DNA of 20,577 nucleotides from SFTH01 sp963643985 (GTDB lineage: Bacteria; Bacillota; Clostridia; Christensenellales; Aristaeellaceae), in the NCBI GenBank assembly GCA_963643985.1, contig CAVINP010000034.1, positions 1 to 20,577 on the forward strand, written 5' to 3'. Below are positions 14,351 through 20,577 of this stretch, piece by piece. Each line of letters begins with the position of its first letter. Position 1 is the stretch's first letter. A program made the translations under genes and the position numbers. The notes under the pieces were generated by a model, which saw nothing but the letters and a program-made list of their open reading frames with translations, searched no databases and was not told the origin of the DNA.

Positions 14351-14653
14351 TCAAAGCTCTGCTTTTTCAAGCTGATTTATGCGATCCGCAAGTGGCGGAT
14401 CCGTAACGGCCGCAACCATGCGGCCGGGTTTCCCTATGGCATGTCCCAATTCGTTTGCCGGAGCGATCAGCAGCGGCACCTCGTGCCACTTGCAGGCATC
14501 CGTCACGCTCTTGGTGGTGTTCTGCGCGGCAGCTCCGTCCAGCAGGGTCAGGCAGGCCGAGCCGTTTCGTATGGCCTGTACGCAGGCCTTTTCGCCGCTT
14601 AACACCTTGCCCGCACGCACGGCCAGGCCGAGCAGACTCAGATAACGCTTCAT
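14351..14653 (-). CDS. ylxQ: YlxQ-family L7Ae/L30e-like RNA-binding protein
   Basis: A 100-residue protein of the L7Ae/L30e/S12e/Gadd45 fold found between ylxR and infB in Firmicutes. LGLAVRAGKVLSGEKACVQAIRNG at the N-terminus (shown only in part: GLAVRAGKVLSGE) and NTTKSVTDACKWHEVPLL, ELGHAIGK, VAAVTDPPLA follow the family pattern. The paralogs bind kink-turn RNA; the precise role of YlxQ is not settled. The ATG overlaps the ylxR stop (ATGA), and the end overlaps the region just before the infB start. Confidence 0.92.
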   Translation of the reverse strand: MKRYLSLLGLAVRAGKVLSGEKACVQAIRNGSACLTLLDGAAAQNTTKSVTDACKWHEVPLLIAPANELGHAIGKPGRMVAAVTDPPLADRINQLEKAEL

Positions 14654-14931
14654 GCCCCGTCACCACCCGTGATCTGCGCCTCGAGGGCGGCAAACACGGC
14701 CTCATCGATCTTTGTCTCCAGCGCACGGTCGAGTGCCCTGGTCTTCTGCGCCTTTTTGAGGCACTCGATGCTCTCGCAGACGTACGCGCCGCGCCCCTGG
14801 GCCTTGCCCGTTCTGTCGATATGGGCATCACCGTCCTGCGGCTTCACGACGCGCAGCAGCGTCGCCTTGGGCTTCATTTCGCGGCAGCCCACGCACATGC
14901 GCATCGGTATCTTGCGCGGTTTGACGGGCAT
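14650..14931 (-). CDS. rnpM: YlxR/RnpM-family RNA-binding protein (DUF448)
   Basis: A 93-residue YlxR (DUF448) protein. RMCVGCREMKPK near residue 11, GKAQGRGAYVC in the middle and the later CLKKAQKTRALDRAL are the family hallmarks. In B. subtilis this protein binds RNase P RNA and modulates RNase P activity, hence the name RnpM. Its place between nusA and ylxQ is conserved in Firmicutes. The ATG overlaps the nusA stop by one base (TGATG), which indicates coupled translation. Confidence 0.93.
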   Translation of the reverse strand: MPVKPRKIPMRMCVGCREMKPKATLLRVVKPQDGDAHIDRTGKAQGRGAYVCESIECLKKAQKTRALDRALETKIDEAVFAALEAQITGGDGA

Positions 14932-16040
14932 CAGGCTTCACCCTCCGCTTCCGGCGCGTCCGTCGCCTCGGCGGCCAGCGCATCCATCTGGCTCTGGGAC
15001 TTGATGTCGATCTTCCAGCCGGTCAGCTTGGCAGCGAGGCGGGCGTTCTGGCCCTCCTTGCCGATGGCCAGCGACAGCTGGTTGTCCGGCACGATCACGC
15101 GTGCGGCCTTGTCATTCTCGGCCACGAATACGCTGATGACGCGGGCGGGGTTGAGTGCGTTGGCAATGAACTCCGCCGGATCGGACGACCACTTCACGAT
15201 GTCGATCTTCTCGGTCTTGAGCTCGTTGACGACATTTTCAACGCGCATGCCCTTGGGGCCTACGCAGGAACCGACGGCATCGATCATGGGATCGGTGGAG
15301 AATACAGCCATCTTCGTGCGGAAGCCGGCCTCGCGCGCGATGGACTTGATCTGCACCACGCCGCTGACGATCTCGGGCACTTCCAGTTCAAACAGGCGCT
15401 TGACCAGGCCCGGATGCGTTCTGGAGACGTAGACCTGCGGGCCGTGACCCAGACGGGAAACCTCCAGCACGTAGACCTTGATGCGGTCGTTGATGTCCAG
15501 CTCTTCCGTGGGCATCTGCTGCGCCGGCTCGATCACGCCCTCGACGCGGCCGAGCTCGACAAAGACCTGCTTGTTTTCGATGCGCTGCACAATGGCGGTC
15601 AGAATCTCGTTTTCCTTCTGGCTGTACTCATCGTAGATCACGCCGCGCTCGGCCTCGCGCAGATGCTGCACGACGACCTGCTTGCCGGTCTGCGCCGCGA
15701 TGCGGCCGAAGTTCTTGGGCGTGACGGGCACCTCCACCAGATCGCCCAGCTCATACTGCGGACGGATCTCGCGGGCATCCGCCAGCGTCATCTCGCAGAG
15801 CGGATCATGCACCTCTTCGACCACGCTCTTGCGGGAATAGACCTCGACCGTGCCCTTCTGAGGGTCGATGGTCGCGCGGACGTTCGCCGTCTTGCCGAAA
15901 TTTTTCTTGTATGCGGAAATCAGCGCCGATTCAATCGCGGTAAAGAGCACATCCTTGTTGATGCGCCGCTCTTTTGCCATCGCGTCCAGTGCGCTGAAAA
16001 ATTCAACGGAATCAATGCCACCGTTTCCACCGTTTGCCAT
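14931..16040 (-). CDS. nusA: Transcription termination/antitermination factor NusA
   Basis: A 369-residue NusA, which binds RNA polymerase and modulates pausing, intrinsic termination and antitermination. The N-terminal polymerase-binding domain (EFFSALDAMAKERRINKDVL) is followed by an S1 domain (about 135-200) and two KH domains, with GxxG loops at GPKG and GKEG. There are no C-terminal acidic repeats, as is normal in Firmicutes. The ATG at 16040 follows AGGAGG at 8 bases; the open frame upstream lacks a better site. It starts 48 bases after the rimP stop. Its position second in the operon raises the possibility of autoregulation through the rimP leader hairpin. Confidence 0.96.
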   Translation of the reverse strand: MANGGNGGIDSVEFFSALDAMAKERRINKDVLFTAIESALISAYKKNFGKTANVRATIDPQKGTVEVYSRKSVVEEVHDPLCEMTLADAREIRPQYELGDLVEVPVTPKNFGRIAAQTGKQVVVQHLREAERGVIYDEYSQKENEILTAIVQRIENKQVFVELGRVEGVIEPAQQMPTEELDINDRIKVYVLEVSRLGHGPQVYVSRTHPGLVKRLFELEVPEIVSGVVQIKSIAREAGFRTKMAVFSTDPMIDAVGSCVGPKGMRVENVVNELKTEKIDIVKWSSDPAEFIANALNPARVISVFVAENDKAARVIVPDNQLSLAIGKEGQNARLAAKLTGWKIDIKSQSQMDALAAEATDAPEAEGEA

Positions 16041-16088
16041 TTGGGTCTCCTCCTGATTATTCCCTGTCCGATTATACAACTTATATAC

Positions 16089-16580
16089 TTATTCTGCCGG
16101 AACGTCGTCCGCCAGATCCTCTTCCGTAAACTCGATCAGCGGGCGCACGACGGCAACATCCTTCTGCGGGAAGGTGAGCGCGGTGCCGTCCTCGGCCGTG
16201 ATGCTGATGATGCCGTCCTCAAGGCCGATCAGATCGCCCCTGAACTGCTTCGCGCCGTCAACGGGCTTGTAGGTCTTCAGTTCCACCGCCATACCCGCCG
16301 CACGCTCAAAGTCACGCGGCTTCTTCAGCGGTCTGTCCGCGCCCGGCGAGGACACCTCCATATAATCGAAGGCAACATCCTCCACCAGCGGCTGAATGCG
16401 GCGATGAAAATTCTCGCAGTCATTGAGCGAGACACCGTCCGGCTTGTCAATGAAAAAGCGCAGGAAGTGCCCCAGCGGCTCCTTTACCAGCTCCACGTCC
16501 ACCAGCTCCACCTGCTGTTCATCGGCGATGCGCTGTGCGATCTTCTCGGCCTCGTGGACGGACATGGCCTTCTTCGGCAT
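16089..16580 (-). CDS. rimP: Ribosome maturation factor RimP
   Basis: A 163-residue RimP, a 30S assembly factor. ELVDVELVKEPLGHFLRFFID, the central VSLNDCENFHRRI, MEVSSPGADRPLKKPRDFERAAG (key part: SSPGADRPL) and a C-terminal Sm-like beta domain fit the family. The ATG has GAGGGAG upstream. It is the first gene of the operon, about 150 bases after the predicted transcription start, with a structured leader in between. Confidence 0.94.
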   Translation of the reverse strand: MPKKAMSVHEAEKIAQRIADEQQVELVDVELVKEPLGHFLRFFIDKPDGVSLNDCENFHRRIQPLVEDVAFDYMEVSSPGADRPLKKPRDFERAAGMAVELKTYKPVDGAKQFRGDLIGLEDGIISITAEDGTALTFPQKDVAVVRPLIEFTEEDLADDVPAE

Positions 16581-16603
16581 GCTGCTTCTCCCTCACTTTC
16601 AAT

Positions 16604-16672
16604 TGATTCGGACACACAAAACAGGTCTTTGCGTCTTGTTCCTGCCTGCAAAAACCTCGTTTCTCCGAATCA
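16604..16672 (-). ncRNA. Candidate structured leader RNA upstream of rimP
   Basis: On the minus strand TGATTCGG (16665-16672) pairs perfectly with CCGAATCA (16604-16611). Inside, AGGTTTTTGC (16648-16657) pairs with GCAAAGACCT (16623-16632) with one G-U pair, extended outward by GAAAC with GTTTT past a bulged G. The apical loop has 15 bases. The element ends about 23 bases before the rimP start codon and covers no reading frame. It is not a tRNA: there is no T-loop consensus or cloverleaf. Confidence 0.5.
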
Positions 16673-16680
16673 CTGACTTC

Positions 16681-16706
16681 AAAAACACGCCGCCGTTGAA
16701 CGGCGG
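16681..16706 (-). terminator. Terminator-like hairpin in the rimP leader (candidate attenuator)
   Basis: CCGCCG (16701-16706 read on the minus strand) pairs with CGGCGG around a TTCAA-type 5-base loop, then CGTG and TTTTT. It lies about 25-50 bases after the predicted transcription start, upstream of every operon gene. It could attenuate the operon, or stop readthrough from murA. Confidence 0.5.
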
Positions 16707-16736
16707 TGTATTTTGGTATAATTCAATTCCTATACC

Positions 16737-16765
16737 ATTATAACACGCAAACGCGGCAATTACAA
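16737..16765 (-). promoter_or_regulatory. Sigma-A-type promoter of the rimP-ribF operon
   Basis: TTGTAA (16760-16765), a 17-base spacer and a perfect TATAAT (16737-16742) on the minus strand, between the murA stop and rimP. Transcription start is predicted near 16730. Confidence 0.75.
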
Positions 16766-16809
16766 CCGACAAATTCAAGGTTTAAACGACGTTTGTGTTA
16801 TATTCCGGC

Positions 16810-18078
16810 TCAAAAGAGGTCGTCATACTGTATGCGCTCGATGTGCGCGCCCAGGTTGACCAGCTTTTTGTCGATGTTTTCGTAGCCCCTGAGGATATAG
16901 CCCACGCCGCCGATTTCGGTAACACCCTGCGCCATGAGCCCGGCCACGATCATCGCCGCGCCCGCACGCAGATCCGTGGCGTTCACGCGTGCGCCGACCA
17001 GGTGATCCACGCCCGTGATCATCGCGCTGGATTCGATCACGCGCACGTTTGCGCCCATCTTGCGCAGCTCGTCCAGAAAGCGGAAGCGCGATTCGAATAT
17101 CGTCTCGGTGACGATGCTCGTGCCGTTGGCCACCGTCAGAAGCGCCGAGAGCGGCTGCTGCAGGTCGGTCGGGAAGCCCGGATAGCCCTGCGTCTTGACG
17201 TTGACCGCGCGGAAGGAACGGTTGGAGCGCACGCGTATCCAGTCATCCTCACTGGTGACGTTTACGCCCATCTCCAGCAGCTTTGCCGAGAGCGCCTCCA
17301 TGTGCGTGGGGATCGCGCCCGTGATGTACACGTCATCGCCCGCCGCGGCCGCCGCAATCATCAGCGTGCCCGTCTCGATCTGGTCCGGCACGACGGTGTA
17401 GTTCGCGCCGTGCAGCTGCCGGCCGCCGCGGATGCGGATCACGTCCGTGCCCGCGCCCTTGACGTAGGCGCCCATGCTGGAGAGGAAGTTGGCAAGGTCC
17501 ACAATGTGCGGCTCCTTGGCCGCATTGTGAATGGTGGTCAGCCCCGGCGCGGAAACCGCCGTGAGCATGGAGTTGACCGTCGCGCCCACGGAAGGCATGT
17601 CCAGAAATACGTCCGCGCCCTGCAACACGTCGGCCGTGGCCACCAGCACGCCGCCCAGCGTCTCGACCTGCGCCCCCAGGGTCTGCATGCCCTTGACGGT
17701 CTGGTCGATGGGGCGTGCGCCGATATCGCAGCCGCCCGGCAGCGGCACTTCGGCCCGCCTGAACAGCCCCAGCAGCACGGGGGCCAGATAGTACGAGGCC
17801 CGCATGCGCCCCGCCAGCTCGTAGGGCGGATTGAACTTGTCGACCGTGCGCGGATCGATCCAGATGGTGTTGTCCCTGAATTCCACCCTCGCGCCCAGCC
17901 ACCTGAGCATCTCGATAATCACATGAACATCGTTGATGTCGGGGATGTTGTCTATCGTAGACGGCGAATCACCGAGCAACGCCGCCGGAATGATCGCCAC
18001 CGCGGCATTCTTGCCGCCGCTGACCGTGACCTGACCCTCCAGGCGCTCGTCGCCATAAATCCGCAGTTTTTCCTTCAT
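16810..18078 (-). CDS. murA: UDP-N-acetylglucosamine 1-carboxyvinyltransferase
   Basis: A 422-residue EPSP-synthase-fold enzyme that transfers enolpyruvate from PEP to UDP-GlcNAc, the first committed step of peptidoglycan synthesis. SGGKNA supplies Lys23 and Asn24. The mobile loop PGGCDIGARP carries the PEP-reactive Cys117, the residue alkylated by fosfomycin, so the protein should be fosfomycin-sensitive. SVGAT (163-167), DQIETGT (232-238), the catalytic Asp305 in GFPTD and Arg397 in ILRGYE are all present. Length is normal. The ATG at 18078 is bounded by an in-frame stop just upstream and lacks a clear ribosome binding site; AAAGGA lies farther away, before a small hairpin. It has its own promoter and no strong terminator. 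Confidence 0.97.
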   Translation of the reverse strand: MKEKLRIYGDERLEGQVTVSGGKNAAVAIIPAALLGDSPSTIDNIPDINDVHVIIEMLRWLGARVEFRDNTIWIDPRTVDKFNPPYELAGRMRASYYLAPVLLGLFRRAEVPLPGGCDIGARPIDQTVKGMQTLGAQVETLGGVLVATADVLQGADVFLDMPSVGATVNSMLTAVSAPGLTTIHNAAKEPHIVDLANFLSSMGAYVKGAGTDVIRIRGGRQLHGANYTVVPDQIETGTLMIAAAAAGDDVYITGAIPTHMEALSAKLLEMGVNVTSEDDWIRVRSNRSFRAVNVKTQGYPGFPTDLQQPLSALLTVANGTSIVTETIFESRFRFLDELRKMGANVRVIESSAMITGVDHLVGARVNATDLRAGAAMIVAGLMAQGVTEIGGVGYILRGYENIDKKLVNLGAHIERIQYDDLF

Positions 18079-18088
18079 ATCACATTAT

Positions 18089-18102
18089 CCGACTGCTGTC
18101 GG
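18089..18102 (-). promoter_or_regulatory. Small hairpin in the murA 5' leader
   Basis: CCGAC and GTCGG flank a 4-base loop, about 10 bases before the murA ATG. The only good Shine-Dalgarno-like sequence (AAAGGA) lies just upstream of it, so folding would bring that site nearer the start. A role in translation is inference. Confidence 0.3.
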
Positions 18103-18159
18103 TCCTTTCATGCTTGCGGGGAACATCCGATCGGGGATGCTTATACCGCCGCATTTTTT

Positions 18160-18188
18160 ATTATACAATAGATTTTCGCATACTGCAA
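18160..18188 (-). promoter_or_regulatory. Sigma-A-type promoter of murA
   Basis: A perfect TATAAT (18160-18165) with TTGCAG (18183-18188) 17 bases upstream on the minus strand. The predicted leader is about 75 bases. Confidence 0.65.
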
Positions 18189-18220
18189 CAGTTTTTTAGA
18201 CTTAATTGACTCTGTTTTCA

Positions 18221-18249
18221 TTGCCAATGCGGCGCATATATGGTAAAAT
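18221..18249 (+). promoter_or_regulatory. Sigma-A-type promoter of the hydrolase-methyltransferase-ywlG genes
   Basis: TTGCCA (18221-18226), a 17-base spacer and TAAAAT (18244-18249), each one mismatch from consensus. It is divergent from the murA promoter. Transcription start is predicted near 18256. Confidence 0.75.
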
Positions 18250-18288
18250 ACTGGGGTAATGAAGCAAAATGGCGAGGTGGATGCGCGC

Positions 18289-19107
18289 GTGACAGAGGAA
18301 AGCCGATACCTGTCCTTTCAGGGCATACGCGTATTCTTTCGCATTGCGGCCCCTCAGGACAGGCCCCGCGAGCGCGTACTGCTGCTCTCATCGCCGCTGA
18401 TCGGCACGTTTCACTGGCGCAAACTCCTGCCGGAGCTGATGCAACTGGGGTGTCTGACGGTGCTGGCGGATCTGCCGGGCTTCGGCCGCAGCGACTGCGC
18501 GACCAATCCTCCTCAGGACAATCTGACGCGTGCGAACATGCTCTGGGGCATACTGGACGAGATCGACCGTCAGAGCGATGCCCCCGATTCGCTCTGGCAC
18601 CTGGGCGGACACGGCACGGCCTGTGCCACCGTGATGGAGATGGCGGCGCTGTACCCGGAAAGCGTCAAATCCCAGATACATATCTCTCCCCTGCTCTCCG
18701 CGCCAAAGCTTGCCAAGGACGGTGAAAACGGCCGCTGGTTCAAAGAGACCGTGCATTCCCAAGAGAAGTTTCGCCGCATGATCGAGCACTATGCCGGCTT
18801 TCCGATGGACGACTACATCGTCGACCGCATGCGTACGCCCCTGCTGCGCCCCGGCGCGGGTGCGTGCTTTGTGCGCATGCTGCGTGCGGGAGGCAAGCCG
18901 CCCGAGAACGGACTGGGCTTCTGTCCCGCCATGGTCATCAGCGGAGGGCGCGACCGCATGGTTTCCAAAGAACATCAGGATGAGATTGACCGTCTCCTGG
19001 AGGGCGCGGAAAAGCACGTGCTCAAGTCTGCGGGGCATTTTCCGATGGAGACGCATTCCAAGGCGCTGCGCGACTATCTGCGCGGCTGGATACGCTTTAA
19101 TGCGTGA
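18289..19107 (+). CDS. Alpha/beta-hydrolase-fold protein with an atypical nucleophile site
   Basis: A 272-residue alpha/beta-hydrolase-fold protein of unknown substrate. LADLPGFGRSD, the elbow region LWHLGGHGTACATVMEMAALYPESV (core GGHGTACA) and the C-terminal VISGGRDRMV and SAGHFPMETH align with the canonical fold. The late Asp and His of the triad are present. At the nucleophile elbow, where GHSxG is expected, the sequence is GHGTA: the Ser position is Gly (codon GGC, one transition from AGC). The oxyanion HG near the start is replaced by SSPLIG. I chose GTG at 18289 because GAGGTGG lies 8 bases before it and the predicted transcription start (about 18256) leaves an ATG at 18259 almost leaderless. 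No terminator separates it from the next gene. Confidence 0.8.
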   Translation: MTEESRYLSFQGIRVFFRIAAPQDRPRERVLLLSSPLIGTFHWRKLLPELMQLGCLTVLADLPGFGRSDCATNPPQDNLTRANMLWGILDEIDRQSDAPDSLWHLGGHGTACATVMEMAALYPESVKSQIHISPLLSAPKLAKDGENGRWFKETVHSQEKFRRMIEHYAGFPMDDYIVDRMRTPLLRPGAGACFVRMLRAGGKPPENGLGFCPAMVISGGRDRMVSKEHQDEIDRLLEGAEKHVLKSAGHFPMETHSKALRDYLRGWIRFNA

Positions 19108-19118
19108 CAGTTATTAAT

Positions 19119-19218
19119 GATCAGCTGAATAGTGCAGTGAAAAACGGTAACCCGCGCCATTCAACCGGCCACTGACCGCTGATCCCCCGGGAAACCGGGA
19201 AGAACCGAAGACGAGGTT
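19119..19218 (+). promoter_or_regulatory. Foldable intergenic leader before the SpoU/TrmH methyltransferase
   Basis: The 119-base gap can fold into nested helices: GATCAGC (19119-19125) with GCTGATC (19178-19184), CAGTG (19135-19139) with CACTG (19170-19174) and CGGT (19145-19148) with ACCG (19164-19167). A CCCGG-GAAA-CCGGG tetraloop hairpin (19186-19199) follows. Finally AACC (19203-19206) pairs with GGTT (19215-19218), covering the GAGG ribosome binding site. No T-run follows, so it is not a terminator. Function is unknown. Confidence 0.35.
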
Positions 19219-19226
19219 GATATACC

Positions 19227-19955
19227 ATGCCGAAACTGGAACCCTATTCGCGAAAGCTCAGCTACAGCTATGCGCTGGGCGTGTTTCCCTCGCTGATGCT
19301 GATGGAGGCGCGACCTCAGCAGGTCGTGCGCCTGCTGCTGCATCCGGATGGTCTGAAAAACGAGGGCGTCGAGAAGCTGCGGCGCATCTGTGCCGAGCGC
19401 GGTGTGCGTGAGGAAATGGCCGAGCGCGTGCTGCGGCGCGAGAGCAAAAAGGACAACTGCTTTGCCGGGCTGGTGTTCGAGAAGTTCGAGTCCGATCTTG
19501 ACCCTGCCGCCTGCCATGCGGTGCTCTGCCAGATCTCCGACAGCGGCAATCTGGGCACGGCCATGCGCTCTCTGCTGGGTTTCGGCATACGCGATGTGGC
19601 GCTGATCCGCCCCTGCGTGGACGTGTTCGAGCCGCACGCGCTGCGCTCGTCCATGGGCGCATTCTACAAGCTGCGCGTGCACACCTATGACAATTTCGAG
19701 GACTACCGCGCATCTCACCCCGACCGGCCGCTCTATCCCTTTATGCTGGACGGCGCAATACCGCTGGGGCAGGCGGCGCGGCAGGCCAAAGCACCCTTTA
19801 CGCTGGTGTTCGGCAACGAACAGTCGGGGCTGCCCGCCCGTTTTGCGCAGCTGGGGCAGAGCGTACTGATACCGCAGAGCGACGAGATCGATTCGCTCAA
19901 TCTGGCGGTGGCAGTGTCCGTGGGCAGCTATGTATTTATGCACGGAGGCGAATAA
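19227..19955 (+). CDS. SpoU/TrmH-family RNA 2'-O-methyltransferase
   Basis: A 242-residue SPOUT-class enzyme expected to transfer a methyl group from S-adenosylmethionine to a ribose 2'-OH in rRNA or tRNA. Motif 1 is SDSGNLGTAMRS (104-115), with the following LRSSMGAFYKL. Motif 2 is GNEQSGLP (196-203) and motif 3, forming the cofactor knot, is IPQSDEIDSLNLAVA (215-229). About 100 N-terminal residues precede the catalytic fold and do not look like the usual L30e-like substrate-binding domain. The RNA target cannot be told from sequence. GAGG lies 10 bases before the ATG. It follows the hydrolase gene without a terminator and precedes the YwlG gene by 3 bases. Confidence 0.88.
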   Translation: MPKLEPYSRKLSYSYALGVFPSLMLMEARPQQVVRLLLHPDGLKNEGVEKLRRICAERGVREEMAERVLRRESKKDNCFAGLVFEKFESDLDPAACHAVLCQISDSGNLGTAMRSLLGFGIRDVALIRPCVDVFEPHALRSSMGAFYKLRVHTYDNFEDYRASHPDRPLYPFMLDGAIPLGQAARQAKAPFTLVFGNEQSGLPARFAQLGQSVLIPQSDEIDSLNLAVAVSVGSYVFMHGGE

Positions 19956-19958
19956 GAA

Positions 19959-20516
19959 ATGGAAGTCAACGAAATCTGCACTCAGACCTGTGCGCTTGTC
20001 GAAGAGGTCATAAACGAAAACCGGCCGCACTTTAACCCGGTGTCGCTGCTGGTGGTCGGCTGCTCGTCCAGCGAAATTGCGGGTGGCGTGATCGGCCACG
20101 ATTCCACCTACGAATACGGCGAGGCCGTGGCGCGGGCGGTGCTGGACGAGGCTGAAAAGCATGGCTTTGATGCGGCATTTCAGTGCTGTGAACACCTGAA
20201 CCGTTCGCTGGTCGTTGAACGCGAAGTTGCCGAGAAGCGCGGCTATGAGATCGTCTGTGCCGTGCCGCGCAAGAAGGCGGGCGGCTCCCTGGCCACCGCC
20301 GCATGGAAAATGATGTCCGACCCTGTATTGGTGTCCGAAATACGCGCGGACGCCGGCATTGACATCGGCTCGACGCTCATCGGCATGCATCTGCGCGCTG
20401 TGGCCGTGCCGATTCGCCCCGAGACGCGCCTCATCGGCGCAGCGGCCGTCACCGCCGCACGCACGCGGCCGAGGCTGATCGGCGGCGAACGCGCCAGGTA
20501 TACCGAAGAAGACTGA
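19959..20516 (+). CDS. ywlG: YwlG-family protein (TIGR01440/DUF436, UPF0340)
   Basis: A 185-residue protein of the YwlG family, whose function is not established. The N-terminal VVGCSSSEIAGGVIGHDST, the conserved QCCEHLNRSLVVE in the middle and the later GGSLATAAW and DIGSTLIGMHLRAVAVP are the family pattern (motifs given in parts). Length matches the family. GGAGG lies in the last codons of the methyltransferase gene and the ATG starts 3 bases after its stop, so the two are translationally coupled. In B. subtilis the homologue sits near glyA and rpiB; that context is not present here. The last 61 bases of the window after the stop contain nothing I can identify. Confidence 0.9.
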   Translation: MEVNEICTQTCALVEEVINENRPHFNPVSLLVVGCSSSEIAGGVIGHDSTYEYGEAVARAVLDEAEKHGFDAAFQCCEHLNRSLVVEREVAEKRGYEIVCAVPRKKAGGSLATAAWKMMSDPVLVSEIRADAGIDIGSTLIGMHLRAVAVPIRPETRLIGAAAVTAARTRPRLIGGERARYTEED

Positions 20517-20577
20517 TTAAAAGGATACACTGATTAAATGAGGCGGTAAGCTGAGCAGTGAATTTCGTAACAGCAGT

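Noticed and set aside
14326..14370. TTG start for infB 45 bases upstream
   Set aside because: The added residues lie inside ylxQ and are not IF-2-like; the ATG at 14325 gives the standard MAKVRV start.
16071..16076. A TATAAT box just before nusA suggesting an internal promoter
   Set aside because: The -10 is perfect, but nothing resembling a -35 lies 16-18 bases upstream, and the genes are closely spaced in one operon.
16604..16672. A tRNA gene upstream of rimP
   Set aside because: The length is close to a tRNA, but there is no T-loop consensus, no cloverleaf and no CCA; it folds as one long hairpin.
18259..18288. ATG start for the hydrolase at 18259
   Set aside because: It would be only about 3 bases from the predicted transcription start and has no ribosome binding site; the GTG at 18289 has GAGGTGG at 8 bases.
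19108..19226. A cobalamin riboswitch before the methyltransferase
   Set aside because: GCCACTG, GGGAAG and CGAAGAC are suggestive, but the conserved 5' core and a P1 partner are not seen, the gap is short, and the downstream gene is not a B12-related gene. Kept only as a foldable leader.

Overview
The window looks like chromosomal DNA of a fairly GC-rich member of the Clostridia (Firmicutes). The evidence is the gene order rimP-nusA-ylxR-ylxQ-infB-rbfA-nrnA-truB-ribF, a single-chain GlyQS-type glycyl-tRNA synthetase, DUF161/YitT and YwlG (TIGR01440) proteins, sigma-A-type promoters and strong AGGAGG ribosome binding sites. A Christensenellales-like or related gut lineage is possible, but the sequence alone does not settle this. 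I see no insertion sequence, prophage, CRISPR array, rRNA or tRNA gene.

Layout. (1) 62-4092, minus strand: glyQS, a COG2509-type FAD-dependent dehydrogenase and a SrlD-like short-chain dehydrogenase. Each has its own recognisable promoter, and glyQS and the SDR gene are followed by hairpin terminators. (2) 4214-8777, plus strand: a 670-residue, extremely acidic, repeat-bearing single-pass membrane protein of unknown function, then a terminator, then glpK and a YitT-family membrane protein overlapping by 4 bases. A 16-bp bidirectional terminator closes this block. (3) 8757-16765, minus strand: the nine-gene translation/transcription-factor operon from rimP to a short ribF. Most junctions overlap or nearly touch. 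A structured leader precedes rimP and a hairpin terminator separates infB from rbfA. (4) 16810-18188, minus strand: murA with its own promoter. (5) 18221-20516, plus strand: an alpha/beta-hydrolase-fold protein, a SpoU/TrmH-type RNA 2'-O-methyltransferase and a YwlG-family protein, probably one transcript.

Most of the window is housekeeping: tRNA charging, ribosome assembly, translation initiation, transcription elongation, RNA modification and decay, cofactor synthesis and the first step of peptidoglycan synthesis. The least explained element is the acidic repeat protein. It has at least four KPRR(S/G)LF islands embedded in Asp/Glu tracts, one transmembrane helix and an in-frame internal start with a strong ribosome binding site. 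Also worth checking are the rimP leader RNA, the RibF that lacks a riboflavin kinase domain, the hydrolase with Gly at the expected nucleophile position, and the folded intergenic region before the methyltransferase. All motif and family calls are from reading the sequence; no database search was run.
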